From Dactylorhiza incarnata (Eukaryota > Streptophyta > Magnoliopsida > Asparagales > Orchidaceae): DNA of 64,000 nt. Within the stretch, counting starts at the first letter, position 1. Every line of letters starts with the position of its first letter. Positions 51,401-62,860 of the stretch are shown piece after piece. The notes beneath the pieces were generated by a model, which saw nothing but the letters and a program-made list of their open reading frames with translations, was not told the origin of the DNA and searched no databases. A program made the position numbers and the translations under genes. The stretch spans positions 3,348,001 to 3,412,000 of the forward strand of contig JAWHQI010000065.1 in assembly GCA_033032865.1 (NCBI GenBank). Direction: 5' to 3'.

Positions 51401-52680
51401 CTAAATTAAAGGCACATAGGTCTGTAGGTTAGGCCACTCCACCTCGGTGAGCCCGGCCTAATCCCTATTTGAGTTGTTAAGCGAGACTTGTGATTACGCT
51501 GATCACCGTGTCAAATCTATTATTAGGAAAACCCCTTCAGCCACCACTATGCCTAGGTGTACCCACATACATGACAGTCAAGGATCCAACCTTAGGGTCA
51601 TCCCATCCCGATGAGATACATTGCATTAGATGATAGAGCAAGGACATGTAGTAGCCTAGTGCCCACGAGGAATCTACTGCTCGATGGTGAGAATGAATCA
51701 GACCCTAATCTGGTAGCGCAAATTGAAGGAGATAGTGTTGTGACGACTGCGGATGTTTCATAGAGCTATGGGGATAGATCCCTAAAGTTAGGCATTGTTG
51801 AATGTCTACTACTTAATGTGGATGAGATTCATGTGGAAAACTCGTCTACATGTACATGATCCTTGATGTCTCTCCACGTCATATTTACGAGTCAGCTCAT
51901 TAGTGAGAGTCTAGATTCTAATAGAGAGTATGTAGCGGCTGTCTCACATATGCTCTGTCACTCACGAAAAATTTTCTTATACCCCGCCCGATGAACCTCT
52001 TGATGAGCCATTTCCTCTGGGAGTCATTCAACACACCTTAGAGTTGTGTCTTACTATGTGTTTCTTATAGTCATTCTTGTGTTTGCCGCACATTTTCTTA
52101 TATCATTCCCAATGAGCCTTCTGATAAATTATCCCTGTTGAGAGATACTTGATACAAGATATAATCACATCTAGTGAGTCTATTGAGTATGTTGATCATC
52201 ATTTGCATGATTTGCATGATCCACATGATTAGCATGATCCACATGCTTTGCTTGTGTTTATTAGACATTATGATAAATTAAATAATGAATTCTTAAAATC
52301 TAGTACAAGTAGTCACATGTGAGAACTTAAATTCGAAGATTGTGACTAAGTGATGATCCACATATGACCTATTGTTCCTTTTGGGAACTGTTATGGATTT
52401 GAGTGCTTTACGAGTACTTATTATACATTGTTCTGACAGAGATTGCGTTAAGTTCTTATGAAAATGATATCTCCAAGAATATGAGTACTTATCATGTATT
52501 TGATGTAGAGGATTTAATCTTTAGATGATGATACATGTAGTTATTAAGACCTTCAACCTGACACCCCACTACAGGCTCGACCACCCCTTCACCATCTTCT
52601 CCATTCTTTCCCTCGGCCACCACTTACAACATGTTCGGGACAAACACAACCTACACCAACGAGACGACTTCATGAGGACA
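51401..52680 (+). other. Decayed gypsy-like sequence, weak integrase-tail resemblance
   Basis: Around 52190-52330 the sequence repeats CATTTGCATGATTTGCATGATC and a GTGTTTATTAGACATTATGATAA stretch. This parallels the integrase C-terminal region of the nested element at 17700-17790 (TCATTTGCATCATTTGCATG). 52000-52130 and 52580-52680 have Pro/His-rich frames of the same flavour. No clear domain can be delimited. Confidence 0.3.
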
Positions 52681-53984
52681 CCATGAATTATCCGGGTTAT
52701 GAGATCGAGAGTTTGCCTTTTCTAAAGGAGCCGACGGGCTGTGTAGGAACCGGTGTTGAAGTCCCCCCATCCCCACACTCAGCCCATGATGATGTTGAAG
52801 CCATCACCTGCTTCCTCAATGTTAGTTGCGCCTCCAACGAACCCCTTAGATCTCCACCGCCAACAACCGTCCGACCCTTCTACAGACTGTTATCGCCACC
52901 ACATTCCATTAGCTTTCAAGTCGCCTCCGTCCTCATACGAGCTCTCTCAGCTTCACAGACTCTCCCATGATTTGCCACCAACCACCGTCAGCTCTAGCAG
53001 GCCACCCAACCCTTCCCTGAGCCTCCCTAGCCCCAAAACAACCTCCCCCGAGTTGCCAGCCACTGCCTTTTCCTACTGCTCCTGCAGTCCTCGACACCCT
53101 TTCCCATCCTCTTCCACACCAGGAAATCTCTTTCACCACTCAGGCCTCACAACCCTCCTCTTCACTCCACCAGGGGTGGTCTCGATCGTCACGTCACCCT
53201 ACGAAATGAAAAGAGATGGCGGTTCCTCCCATTCCGGTTCTGAACCGGTTGGGAAAGCTGCTTCACTTTCTGCCCTTACCCCTCATTCTCCATTCGACAT
53301 GGCTATAGCCAGACAGTCTTTCTTGAACGTAGGGCAGTTCGTTTCTCTTTCTAAGAGAGAAAGATAAGAAGACATTCTTCTATCTGGTGAAAACTACACT
53401 TCGCTACCGCTCGCCTTCATTGATGTGATCTAGACACAACATTCCCCCCAAAATCCCCAACTTCCTCAAAACCCTAAATCTCCAAATCCACAAAGTCCCA
53501 AAATCCCATATCGATTCCACCACTAACCGCACATCCGAACCCATACAAGGCTTCCTTCCCTACCCAAATACATCAAGTGCACCCTTTCCACATTTGTTCT
53601 GATTGTTCGATGATTCTGTTAAATTTAGTTTCACTTTACTCACATTGTACAAATAGTTCTTTTATTTCTAGTGATATTTTACTCAATTTACTTTGATAAT
53701 TTACTTTCAGTAGACCTGTAATTATTATTCACCCACAATTTTATTTTCTTGCACTTTCTTTCTTATGCAATCATTATCTTCTTGCCTTATTGGGATTATG
53801 TAATCAGTTGTGACTGCTTGTGCGAATTTTAAGTATATGTTATTTAATTAATTGTTCATCGAAAAATAATTGCATGCTGAATTATCTAGATACATTGCCT
53901 CGTAGCATTAGATCTAGTTGTTAAGCATGTTCATTGATTGCACGTCTGCTTGCATTCTCATATATAGGTCGGTGTTAGAACTTC
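52681..53984. other. C-rich stretch with long Pro/Ser-rich open frame, then AT-rich spacer
   Basis: A 204-codon plus-strand frame (52753-53367) encodes a Pro/Ser-rich chain without recognisable domain; such C-rich frames occur by chance in LTR and gag regions, and I do not call it a gene. A GAACCGGTT-containing segment follows at about 53235. From 53400 on nothing is recognised. Confidence 0.3.
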
Positions 53985-54365
53985 ATAGGCTTGCCCTTAG
54001 TCAATGATACTATTATGAAAAGAATACAAGCACATGTGGATGACACCAAACTACTGCAATATCAAACAATTGTTAATGTATTTCCAGTTGTGAGGCTGTT
54101 TCCCACAAAGGGCGCCAACTAATTGAGCCTTTAGTCAATGATACTATTATGAAAGGAATACAAGCACATGTGGATGACACCAAACTACTGCAGCATCAAA
54201 CAATTGTTAATGTATTTTCAGTTGTGAGACTGTTCCCACAAAGGGCGCCATCATAGGCTCGCACTTAATCAATGATACTATTATGAAAGGAATACAAGCA
54301 CATGTGGATGACAACAAACTACTGCAACTTCAAACAATGGTTAATGTAATTCCCCCTATATATAT
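53985..54365. repeat. 134-bp tandem repeat, three copies
   Basis: TCAATGATACTATTATGAAA begins at 54001, 54134 and 54269. Units share GGAATACAAGCACATGTGGA, TGACACCAAACTACTGCA and an AAAGGGCGCCA end; the third is shortened at its 3' side. No coding meaning is apparent. Confidence 0.85.
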
Positions 54366-54929
54366 GCTCCACTTATCCATGTGCACTAGATCATAATATC
54401 TCCCCCTACAAATGATCTCCCACTAGATGACTATCTCATGTACCTACTCTCCCCCTTTGATATTATCAAAACAGGTTGGGGGTAATCTAAACATGTAGAG
54501 ATATGAGAGAGATGCAGTGGGATAAACATGTAGAAAAATGTACACATGCATAATGATAATCAAGAATGCGTAAAGCAAGGACACATAAAAAGTAAATCAG
54601 AGAGTTGTGAAGCAGAAATGATAATCATGTGGAATCAAAATAACAAGATTTGAGACAAACCCATACATAAGGATTAGTAGTTTTGGACAATGCACACGAA
54701 AATAAATACACAAGATTTTTCGTACAATGTTACGATATTTATGGAGTTCATACATAGCAGCATTGTATGTGTCATGAATTGAATCGTGCATTTGAACATT
54801 CATGGGATTGTTTACCCAGAAGACCGTCTCCGAGTAGCACTTCTCGCAGACCGGGCGGTCTGATGAGGCAAGTCGCCCGGTTCGGATTTCAACAGGGTCC
54901 AACAGTACTGGCCAGTACAAACCGGGCGG
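54366..54929. other. Unassigned stretch
   Basis: 54366-54470 contains TCTCCCCCTACAAATGATCT and CTCCCCCTTTGA motifs, resembling pyrimidine-rich copia 3' regions. The 54597-54920 minus frame has no recognisable domain. No LTR ends were found. Confidence 0.25.
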
Positions 54930-55515
54930 TCTGATAGAATTCAGGTCGCCTCCAAGGATTGAAGATTTTCAAGGCTCAAGTCCAGAGGGCAAGCCGTGGT
55001 CTCAGGTCGGAGACCGCCCGGGTTGCATCATTGCCTTGATCGCAGCATCTGCGGTCTCCGGCCAGGACAGATCGGAAGCGCAAGCCGCCAAGACCGCGCG
55101 GCTTCTTTCTTTTCTCCTTTCTGTATCCCGTCACCGCCTGCCCGATTCTCCTGTACCCAGGCAGGCGGTTATTTTATCCCTGCCCGTTCGGGCAGGCCCC
55201 CGAGCCTATAAATAGGGGGTGACGACGTTCCCAAGGCTCGCACACTCGAATCCTGGAGCTCGCTTGTTAGAGCTGCGGTCTCGAGTTTACTGTCTTGCGA
55301 CCTGTCTGACCGGCCGGCTTCTACTTTCCTGCTTCTGTAACCCGTTGTAACCTCTTCATTTGAATCAAAGGAAAGCCCGTCACAGGAGTGGCATTCGCCG
55401 TGACGGGCGAAGTCTGGCCTCGACCGCTGTCAGCGGTCTAACTTTCTCTGATCAAATAGTAACCGACAGCCCGCAACCTCCAATTTCCTTCGGAGGTGCA
55501 TTTCCAGATTCAACA
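54930..55515 (+). repeat. Probable 5' LTR (end portion) of a Tat-lineage element
   Basis: GC-rich sequence with CAGACCGCCCGG motifs leads to GAGCCTATAAATAGGGGG at about 55203-55217 (TATA box), a transcribed leader, and an end at CCAGATTCAACA, similar to the TTTCAACA end of the young Tat-like LTRs. A gag ATG follows 52 bp later. The start of the LTR is not fixed and no 3' partner is present. Confidence 0.45.
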
Positions 55516-55566
55516 GAAACACGCGACCTTCAGATCGCGGACTATCGGTGAAATCTTTGTCAAAAT

Positions 55567-57555
55567 GTTAGACCGCCAGTTCCCTCTGGGAGACCGCTCC
55601 GACCACAGTGAAGATTCCCTGTGGGAAGCCTTGTAGCAGTCGAAGAAAGAAGCCGAGCGGGCTCAAAAAGCGACTGATCAGCGTCTGGATGCGATCAGTC
55701 AGGCTTTAGCACTGTTAACCGAACGGTTAGTTCCTCAGCAGACCGCGGTTAACCAGGCGGTGACTCCGGTCCCTCCTCCTCCTCCTCCGTACCCGCTACC
55801 ACAAGTCGCCAATTTCCAACCGCTACAAGAAGGTTTTGCAGCCCGGTAAAACTTCTACCAAGAGGCCACACACAGCATGCCGGCCCGAGTTCTCGATTTT
55901 CAGGGGGCGGCTTCTCACGCTGCCCGCCTTTCCTATCCGCCAGAAGGCGCTGCCCGCCTTTCCTACCCGCAAGAGGGCGCTGCCCGTCTTTCCTACCCGC
56001 CAGAAGTCGCTGCCCGTCTTTCCTACCCGCCAGAAGTCGCTGCCCGTTCTTCCTACCAGGCGGCTTGTCCGCGAGTAGCCGCAGCTCAGGCGGCTTACTA
56101 TTCTGCTCCACTTCTGTATGAGGATGCTGAAGAAACCTCTCCCTTCGTGGACGAAGTCCGAGGGGAGCCAGCCCCAAATAATTTCAGGGAGCCGCGCCTG
56201 CCGGCCTACAATGGGGAAACCGATCCTACTGTCCATCTTCAGGCCTTTGAGTCGGCCATCGCTCTGAGGACCCTCTCGGATGCAACCAAATGCAAACTCC
56301 TTGTTACATCCTTCGATGGACAAGCAAGGGAGTGGTTCTATGGGTTGCATCCCAGGTCAATTAGCTGCTTCGCTGAGCTGCGCAGGGAGTTTCTGCTCAG
56401 GTTTTCCACTTCTAGAAAGAGAAAAAGTGGCCCGGCGGCCCTTTTGAAATAAGGCAGCGAGAAGACGAAACGTGGGCCCGTTTCGTGGATCGTTTTCAAA
56501 AAGAAATCATGGAGGTTCAGAATGTAGATCCAGAATTGTACAGGGTGGCCCTGATTCATGGCTTGAGGGAAGGCCCCCTGAAATTTGAAGCAAACATCAG
56601 GGAGCCAAGAACTTATCAGGAAATGATAAGTTTGGCCAATATGCTCATAAGGGGAGAAAAAGTAACCCTGGGCACGTCGCGAAATTGGTGAGCGACAAGG
56701 AGCAATCTAACTCATCCTTCATCCATCCACAAGCAAACCAACCCCATTTCGAGCCCCGTTCCCAGAGGGGAAGAAATTACAAACACAAGCAACCCTTCAT
56801 CGGCCATCAACGGTTTCATGATCAGAAACCGTCGTTGGCCATCACACCCGCTCCATCCATTTCCATTCCACAAATCATGCCAGTATACCTGCCACAGTAT
56901 ACTGCGCAGCCATCTCCAGCCATTCCATCCACCCAGTATGATGATTCGCAAGAGTCATTTACTCCACTGAATGTTACCATGGACGAGGTCGTCCAAATCC
57001 TTCAGAAGAGGCCGGATTTTAAAAGCCCCCCTCCTCTAAAATCAGATGTTCGTAACCGAAATCCGAATCTCTACTGCGAATATCACAAGGAGGGAGGGCA
57101 TCTGACCGAGAATTGTCGTGCCCTCTGCTTACTTATATAAAGGCTTTTGGGAGATGAAAAGCTCTGAGGCCTAGTCCGAAAGGAAGAGACTGCTGGACCA
57201 GTAACTGAGAAAAAGAAGGAAGCAGTTGAGGTAACTTGGGAGTGTGCCGACATTGAAGACGCGGGCTGTTATGGAGATATTCATCCTTCCACTGAATGCA
57301 TAGAGGTAAATGATGTGGGCCCCCTGGGGGACATATATTGCATTTATGGAGGGGCTGGAGCTGAATCATCTCGTAAATCAAGTATTGTGAGAGTCCTGAA
57401 GCAAGAAGTGGCGACAACTACAACTTCTGCCCCTGAAAGCACAATCGTCACTTTCGGTCAAGATGATCTTCCTCCAAACGCCAATCCTTTTTGACGTACA
57501 GTTCATAAAATCCTGATCGACACGGGCAGTTCTGTTAATCTCCTCTTCCGCCTCA
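55567..57555 (+). pseudogene. Tat-lineage gag and start of protease (broken, truncated)
   Basis: MLDRQFPLGDRSDHSEDSLW opens at 55567 and soon meets a stop. A coiled coil (QSKKEAERAQKATDQRLDAI) and a Pro-rich part follow. Five 10-residue AARLSYPPEG units precede the capsid: FREPRLPAYNGETDPTVHLQ, FESAIALRTLSDATKCKLLV, TSFDGQAREWFYGLHPRSI, ELRREFLLRF. After a frameshift near 56440, ETWARFVDRFQKEIMEVQNV and ALIHGLREGPLKFEANIREP appear. A zinc motif YCEYHKEGGHLTENC lies at about 57073-57117. The protease start KILIDTGSSVNLLFR (about 57507-57551) has an intact DTG, then similarity stops abruptly at about 57555. Confidence 0.8.
55919..56068. repeat. 30-bp coding tandem repeat in gag, five copies
   Basis: GCTGCCCGCCTTTCCTA, CCCGCCAGAAG and similar endings recur every 30 bp, encoding AARLSYPPEG/V. 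The last unit drifts to SSYQ. Confidence 0.85.
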
Positions 57556-58373
57556 TACCTCGCACTCTTCCTCAAACATCAAATTTAGAATTCTTCCTCG
57601 AACTCCACCTTGTGCCTCAAACCTTGAACTCTAAATAATGCCCTAAACTTCAATTCCATGAGCATGTCAACACATGAATTATGTGATTTGAATACAAATG
57701 CATATCTCAAACCATCATTCTTAATTCAATAAAGTTATACTCTTATGGGCATATGCTAGTTGCCCTTTTATTTCATATTTTTATGTATCTTATTATGCTC
57801 ATGTTTTTGATGATGTTATTAATCAGTGCCGCCCATGGCCTTTGATGTTATGATCCGCCGTGATCATCACAATTAATTATTATGGTAAGTTTTTTGTATT
57901 TTTATAAGCCATTATTAGTTTTTGAGGAGTTTTTTTTGGTAAGAGTCATATAAGCCTATTTAAAAGAATGAAATGTTGGAATGAAATAAAGCATGAAGTA
58001 ATCTCTATTTTCTCTTTTTAGGCCCCTGTTTTCCCCCCTTCTCCCTAATCCTAAGGCTCCGTTTGTTTAGAAGCTTTTGGGAGGGTAGAATTGGTTTTGG
58101 TCTCCCAATTCCTAATTCTTGTGTTCGTTTGTGCTATTATTTGGTTGAAATTGACATTCATGCAAAACTGCTATTATTTGGTCGGTTTCCCAGTTTTGGT
58201 GGATCTTCATTCTTCTTCGATGATGATGCTTCTTCTTCATTTCTTCTTCGTTTCTTCTTCTTCTTCACGACTTCTTCACGATCAAATTCTTTTGTCTGGC
58301 TTACATGCTTTCGATTAACCCTATAGACGATCTGGTCCACTTGTTGTCGTTGTTTTTGTGTCTAGAAAAAAGG
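57556..58373. other. AT-rich stretch without recognisable genes
   Basis: It begins where the Tat protease breaks off. 57570-57660 repeats CCTCAAAC/CCTCGAACTC motifs. At about 58052 TAAGGCTCCGTTTGTTTAG looks like one end of a Tourist-type MITE, but no matching opposite end was found. A TTCTTCTTC-rich tract lies at 58210-58280. Confidence 0.4.
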
Positions 58374-58493
58374 CTGCAGGGCAAGCCGAAGAAGAAACTG
58401 GCGGAGCCTCGGATTATGAGTAATGGAGCAGTTCATTGCAACAAGTGCAGAGGATATGGGCATTATAAGAAAACCTATACAACTTCTAATTAG
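58374..58493 (+). pseudogene. MuDR-type transposase C-terminal fragment (zinc knuckle)
   Basis: The frame reads LQGKPKKKLAEPRIMSNGAV and HCNKCRGYGHYKKTY, resembling the G-R-P-K-K...C-x2-C-x4-H-x4-C end of plant MULE transposases (last Cys is Tyr here). Only this fragment is present, ending at a stop at 58491. A captured or residual piece of a Mutator-like element is likely. Confidence 0.45.
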
Positions 58494-58671
58494 AGCAACA
58501 ATTTGTTATGCTCCCACACAGGGGGTGATGACACGTGTCCGGCAGGATGTGTATCTTCTAGTACATTGTGTCTTTATTTGTCGCGCATTGTTATTCTCTT
58601 ATTTTTGCACATTTTATTTCTCACGCTTTTATGTAGCCCGGGTTAGGAGCATATTTGGTACTTTTTGTTAT

Positions 58672-59520
58672 TGTTGGGAGCATTTTCCACAATGTTCCTG
58701 ATTTGAAGAAGTCCTCAAGTCAAAGATAAACACACTTTGTATTTGATGACATCTATATTATTGTGTTTCAGGATTGTTATTTAAATAAAGTTAAATCACT
58801 CATAATAACTCATGAAATCAATACAAGTCCAAGGGATATTTGAAGAATTCATAAAGCCATTCTTAGTCAAATATCGTCTTGATAAGGTTCACAGAATCAT
58901 GGAATATCGGCTTGATAACCTTAAGCTTCAGGAAATATTGTTTTGAAGCCTTGGTTGGAGTTAAAACTGTATAAGTCAATTATCGTCGAGACCAGTTAAA
59001 ATATCGTCGAGAAGTCTCTACGATATTTCAAGAAGCATGTTGAATTGATGAATGCTTGAGTTCATATCGTTTAGATATGACCCCCACATGATAGTCCAAA
59101 GCTCAAATCTAAAGTATATGTCTTATTGTCTTGACAAGCTGAACTATCGTCTTGATAAACTTATAATCGGCTTGAAGATAGTGATCGTGTTGCTTTCCAG
59201 ATATCGTCTTGACAAGCTGAAATATCGTCTTGATAAGCTTATAATCAGCTTGAGGATAGTGATCGTGTTGATTTCTAGATATCGTCTTGAAGACCTCAAG
59301 TATCGTCGAGATAAGTTGAAAAGTCGTCGAGACAGCTTGTATATTGTCGAAACAGTTCAAGTTACAGATATTCAAATCTCTGCCGCCGCCAATTGCGCCA
59401 ATCATATCAGTCTTTTAAGGAAAGAGATTTCTGACATAAAATTTCTTGGATTTGACCGTTAATGCTCTCAATCATATAAATACTAATGAGATGTGAAAGG
59501 AAAACCCTAATCTAAGAATT
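58672..59520 (+). repeat. Possible copia LTR with ATATCGTCTTGA / CGTCGAGA motifs
   Basis: It starts TGTTGGGAGCATTTTCCAC and contains recurring ATATCGTCTTGATAAGCTGA and TCGTCGAGA motifs between 58870 and 59350. One unit of about 90 bp, including TATCGTCTTGACAAGCTGAA and TATAATCAGCTTGA, is repeated at about 59125 and 59205. Placement just before copia coding sequence suggests LTR and leader. No second LTR or target duplication confirms it. Confidence 0.35.
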
Positions 59521-59559
59521 CTAATCGATCGAATAAAGTATGTCTATAATAGGAGAAAG

Positions 59560-61660
59560 GAACTCCAATTCTATCAAAGAAAGTAAATCAAAGGTGCAAA
59601 TCAATATGAGAATACTCATGCTCCATCGTCCACTCCCACTCCTCCAGATCAAAACACCGAGTTCATTTAGGAAAATACTTCTCCTTCTCTCCAGGTTCAT
59701 AGTGATAGTACTAGATACCCTATTGAACAATATGTTGGGTATCACTTTATCTCTCCATCTTTGAAATCTTACCTTGCCTTTATTTTCTCTATTGACATCA
59801 CTAATTTTTTGATGCTATGTCAAATTCTCCTGGGAGGAAAGCTATATAAATGGAGATGGTTGCTCTTCTGCGGCAAGATACTTAGGAAATTGTTCCTATT
59901 TCTTTTGGAAGCTATGATGTTAGGTGTAAATGGATATACACTATGTAATATCTTCGGGATAACACTCTTGATAGCTATAAAGCAAGACTGTCCGCCAAAT
60001 ATTTTACTCAAATTGAAGGGATTGACTTTTGGGAGACATTCACTCCTATTGCTAAACCTAATTTTGTTAGAATTCTCTTATATATTGCCGCGCACAAATC
60101 CCGACAAGTACAACTTTATGTGAAAAACGTGTTTCTTCATGGAGAATTAAAGGTAGAAATTTATATTGCCCCACCTGACATACAAGTACCTAAAGGGCAT
60201 GGATGACGCCTTAAAAAGGCTTTATATGACCTTAAACAATCTCCTCGTGCTTGGTTTGAGAAGCTAAGTATCAAACTCTCGAGCATGGACTTCTCTCATT
60301 GTACATATGATCATCTTGTGTTCATCTACAGGAAGGACAAGTATACCACTATTCTTATTATTTATGTGGATGATATTATTATCACAGGGACTAATTATCA
60401 CCATGTTGCCCACGTTAAAAGAAAGTTGACCTCCACCTTCGAAATTAAAGAATTGGGTCTCCTTCGTTAATTTTTTGAAATTGAAATTGCTAGGTTTGTT
60501 GAGAAGATTATGATTTCCCAACATAAGTATTTCTTGGGCCTCCTCAGTGACATTGTATACCTTGGAGTGAAACCCGTGGATAGCCCCATCGATCCGAACT
60601 GTGATATCCATGAAGATGATTCTCCTAATTTTGAAAGTTGGATTTCCAATGCATTATGAGATATTAATTTACTTGACTATTACTAGGTGGGACATCTCTT
60701 TGTTGTTGGGTTGGTCAGCCTATTTGTGGTCCTAAAATTCATTATTATGAAGCTATTCTTCGAGTTCTTAAGTATCTAAAAAAGGATCTTGGAAATTGTA
60801 TTATATATCAAAATCATGGTCATCTTAATTTCCATGGCTACTGTGATACTTATTTGGTTGGTTCCTCCTATGATATAAGATCTATGAGTCAATACACTAT
60901 CTTTGTACGTGGAAATCTTATTTTTAGGAAGAGTAAAAAAGCAGAATAATGTCGCTCGATCTTCTGCTGAAGCTGAAAATAGAGTCATTGCCATTACTAT
61001 ATGTGAGATAATATGGGTTAAATCTATCCTGGATGACATGGGGTTTCCTGTCCTGGAGGCTATTAAATTACACTGTGATAATCAGGTTGTTATTCACATC
61101 ACTAACACTGCATTTCACGAAAGGACTAAACACACACACACACACACATATATATGGGCATTTACCGAACTAAGTTTGCAAAATTACAGCTTGCACCCTT
61201 ATTATTGAAATTACAAAAACCTCCCCTCAATGTTACAAAACATAACATTTACCTCCCCTGAAGTTAATATTTCAAAAAATTCATGCACAAAATACCCCCT
61301 TCGGAGTACATTTTCGGGGGGGGGGGGGGGGGGGGCATGGATGTTATGAAATATGAACTTCATGGGTGGTAAATGTTATGTTTTATAACATTCAGGGGAG
61401 GTTTTTATAAGAGGGGTCCAATCTGTAATTATGCTATCTTCCAGGGAAAGTTTTGATAATTATTCCTACATATATATAGAGAGAGAGTTTCGCTTTGTCC
61501 GGGAGTAAATTCAGAACAAAATCATCTATATTGTGTTTGTCCCTACTGGGACTCAACTAGCTGATATGTTTACCAAAGCTGTTTCTGGAAGAAAAAAATC
61601 TTCGCATGAACTCTCTGAGGCTGGGAATGCATGATGCTTACGGTGTCACCTTGAGAAGGG
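59560..61660 (+). pseudogene. Ty1/copia pol, RT and RNase H (broken, with insertion)
   Basis: Readable in several frames: IEQYVGYHFISPSLKSYLAF (about 59728-59785), YKARLSAKYFTQIEGIDF (about 59975-60030), FTPIAKPNFVRILLYIAAHK (60038-60100), LKKALYDLKQSPRAWFEKL (about 60208-60265), the catalytic LIIYVDDIIITG (60355-60392), FEIKELGLLR, then RNase H SSAEAENRVIAITICEIIWV (about 60959-61020), LHCDNQVVIHI and HERTKH. After the foldback insertion it resumes with PTGTQLADMFTKAVSGRKN (about 61535-61590) and RLGMHDAYG. Stops occur throughout. Gag and integrase are missing upstream. Confidence 0.8.
61148..61481. mobile_element. Foldback (palindromic) MITE inside copia RNase H
   Basis: The two halves are roughly reverse-complementary: AAAACCTCCCCTCAATGTTA with AAAACATAACATTTACCTCC on the left, and GGTAAATGTTATGTTTTATA with ACATTCAGGGGAGGTTTTTA on the right, centred near a G20 run (61316-61335). 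It lies between TATATATATGGG and CCTACATATATATAG and splits the copia frame between HERTKH and the RNase H end. A short TA-rich target duplication is possible. No coding capacity; superfamily uncertain. Confidence 0.65.
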
Positions 61661-62095
61661 GGGTGACCATATCATAAAAGCTGATGAGGGCGTCTTCAAT
61701 ATAAGGGACACGGTGCTATGTGGGTAAAGGGGATGAGAATATCAAATATAAAGGTGTGTTCTCTCCACTCCAATAGCTCTGCTCTGGTGGCTTCTTTGAA
61801 AGAAAAGTAGTCAATTATTTGTTATTGCAAATTTGCAAGAAATCAGCGACTCAACTCAGTGTATCAGCTAACTTGAAAAAGAAAAAAAAATTCTCATGCT
61901 CTTCATTACTATGCATATCAGTATTTATCATTTTGGTGCAAATGATCCTTTTTGTCTTCATTTTTTTCTTCCATGGGAATGGTCAAATCATCTGCATTAC
62001 AGTTCATAAAGCACTCTTTAAGTATCATTGCATACTTGTTGCTAAAATATGTACTAGGTTTTATAACTGTTGTACCCACCTGAAGCCATTGGGAC
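61661..62095. other. Unassigned sequence downstream of copia pol
   Basis: AAGGGGGGTGACC at about 61655-61668 resembles a polypurine tract, so the first part may be 3' LTR of the copia element. No end or partner was found, and the remainder is AT-rich intron-like sequence. Confidence 0.3.
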
Positions 62096-62269
62096 TAGGG
62101 GTGTTCAGTTAGCTTGTTGTTCAGGATTAACTTGTGAGTAGGTCGGATGATGAATAAGCAAAACAGACATAATAGTTATGTTCGATTCATATGAACCGAA
62201 TACAAATAGAGCCTCATTATATAGTGTTTGGCTTATTAATAGCTTATCAAGGAAACATGTATGCATGTA

Positions 62270-62368
62270 TCCGCGTAAATCAAGCCGAACAATAGAATTG
62301 AATTTCTAATCTCCAATGCCAATTCCCGAAAGCTATTTCCATCCAATCGGCTTGATTTACGTGGATAT
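62270..62368. repeat. Inverted repeat inside the hAT-like element
   Basis: CGCGTAAATCAAGCCGA at about 62272-62288 is matched in inverted form by TCGGCTTGATTTACGTGG at about 62348-62365, enclosing roughly 60 bp. It may be a small MITE or a stem of unknown use. Confidence 0.6.
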
Positions 62369-62463
62369 TGACTTTTATGTGAAAACCCATGACTTTGACT
62401 TTGAACTAAAAAATCAAATCGCGAATTCTTACTTCCACCCATGAGTTTTCCGCATAATCGAGT

Positions 62464-62860
62464 GTTTTCGACCGGGCGCGCGTTTTCATGTGTTTTTCGC
62501 CCGGGTGCGCTTTTTCGCCCGGGCAAAGCTATTTTCGCGCGGTCGCGCATTTTCCTACTGGGCGCGTGTTTTCTGTCGGGAGTGCGTTTTTCGCCCGAGC
62601 GGGCATTTTTCGCCCGAGCAGGCATTTTTCGCCAAGGATGGCGTGTTTTCACACAGGCGGGCGTTATTTTGCCCGTACGTGTGTTTTTCGGCCCGGGCAG
62701 ACATTTTTTGCCTGAGTGGGTCTTTTTCGCGCGGGCGGTTGTATTTCACGCTGGCGGACGTATTTCGCGCGGCAGGCGTATTTCATGCGGGGAAGCGTTT
62801 TTTCGCCCGGGCGCTCGTTCTTCGGTCGGGCGTGCGTTGTTTCGCCCGGGCGCGCGTCTT
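62464..62860. repeat. GC-rich minisatellite, about 20-bp units, roughly 19 copies
   Basis: Imperfect units such as GCATTTTTCGCCCGAGCGG and GTTTTTCGCCCGGGCG follow one another, each with a T-run and a palindromic CGCCCGGGCG core. Period wanders between 18 and 25 bp. Open frames of about 140 codons across it on the plus strand (FARA, FSPG strings) are artefacts. Confidence 0.8.

Noticed and set aside
52753..53367. 204-codon Pro/Ser-rich ORF as a host gene
   Set aside because: Low-complexity C-rich frame without domain, start context or splice signals that I could support.
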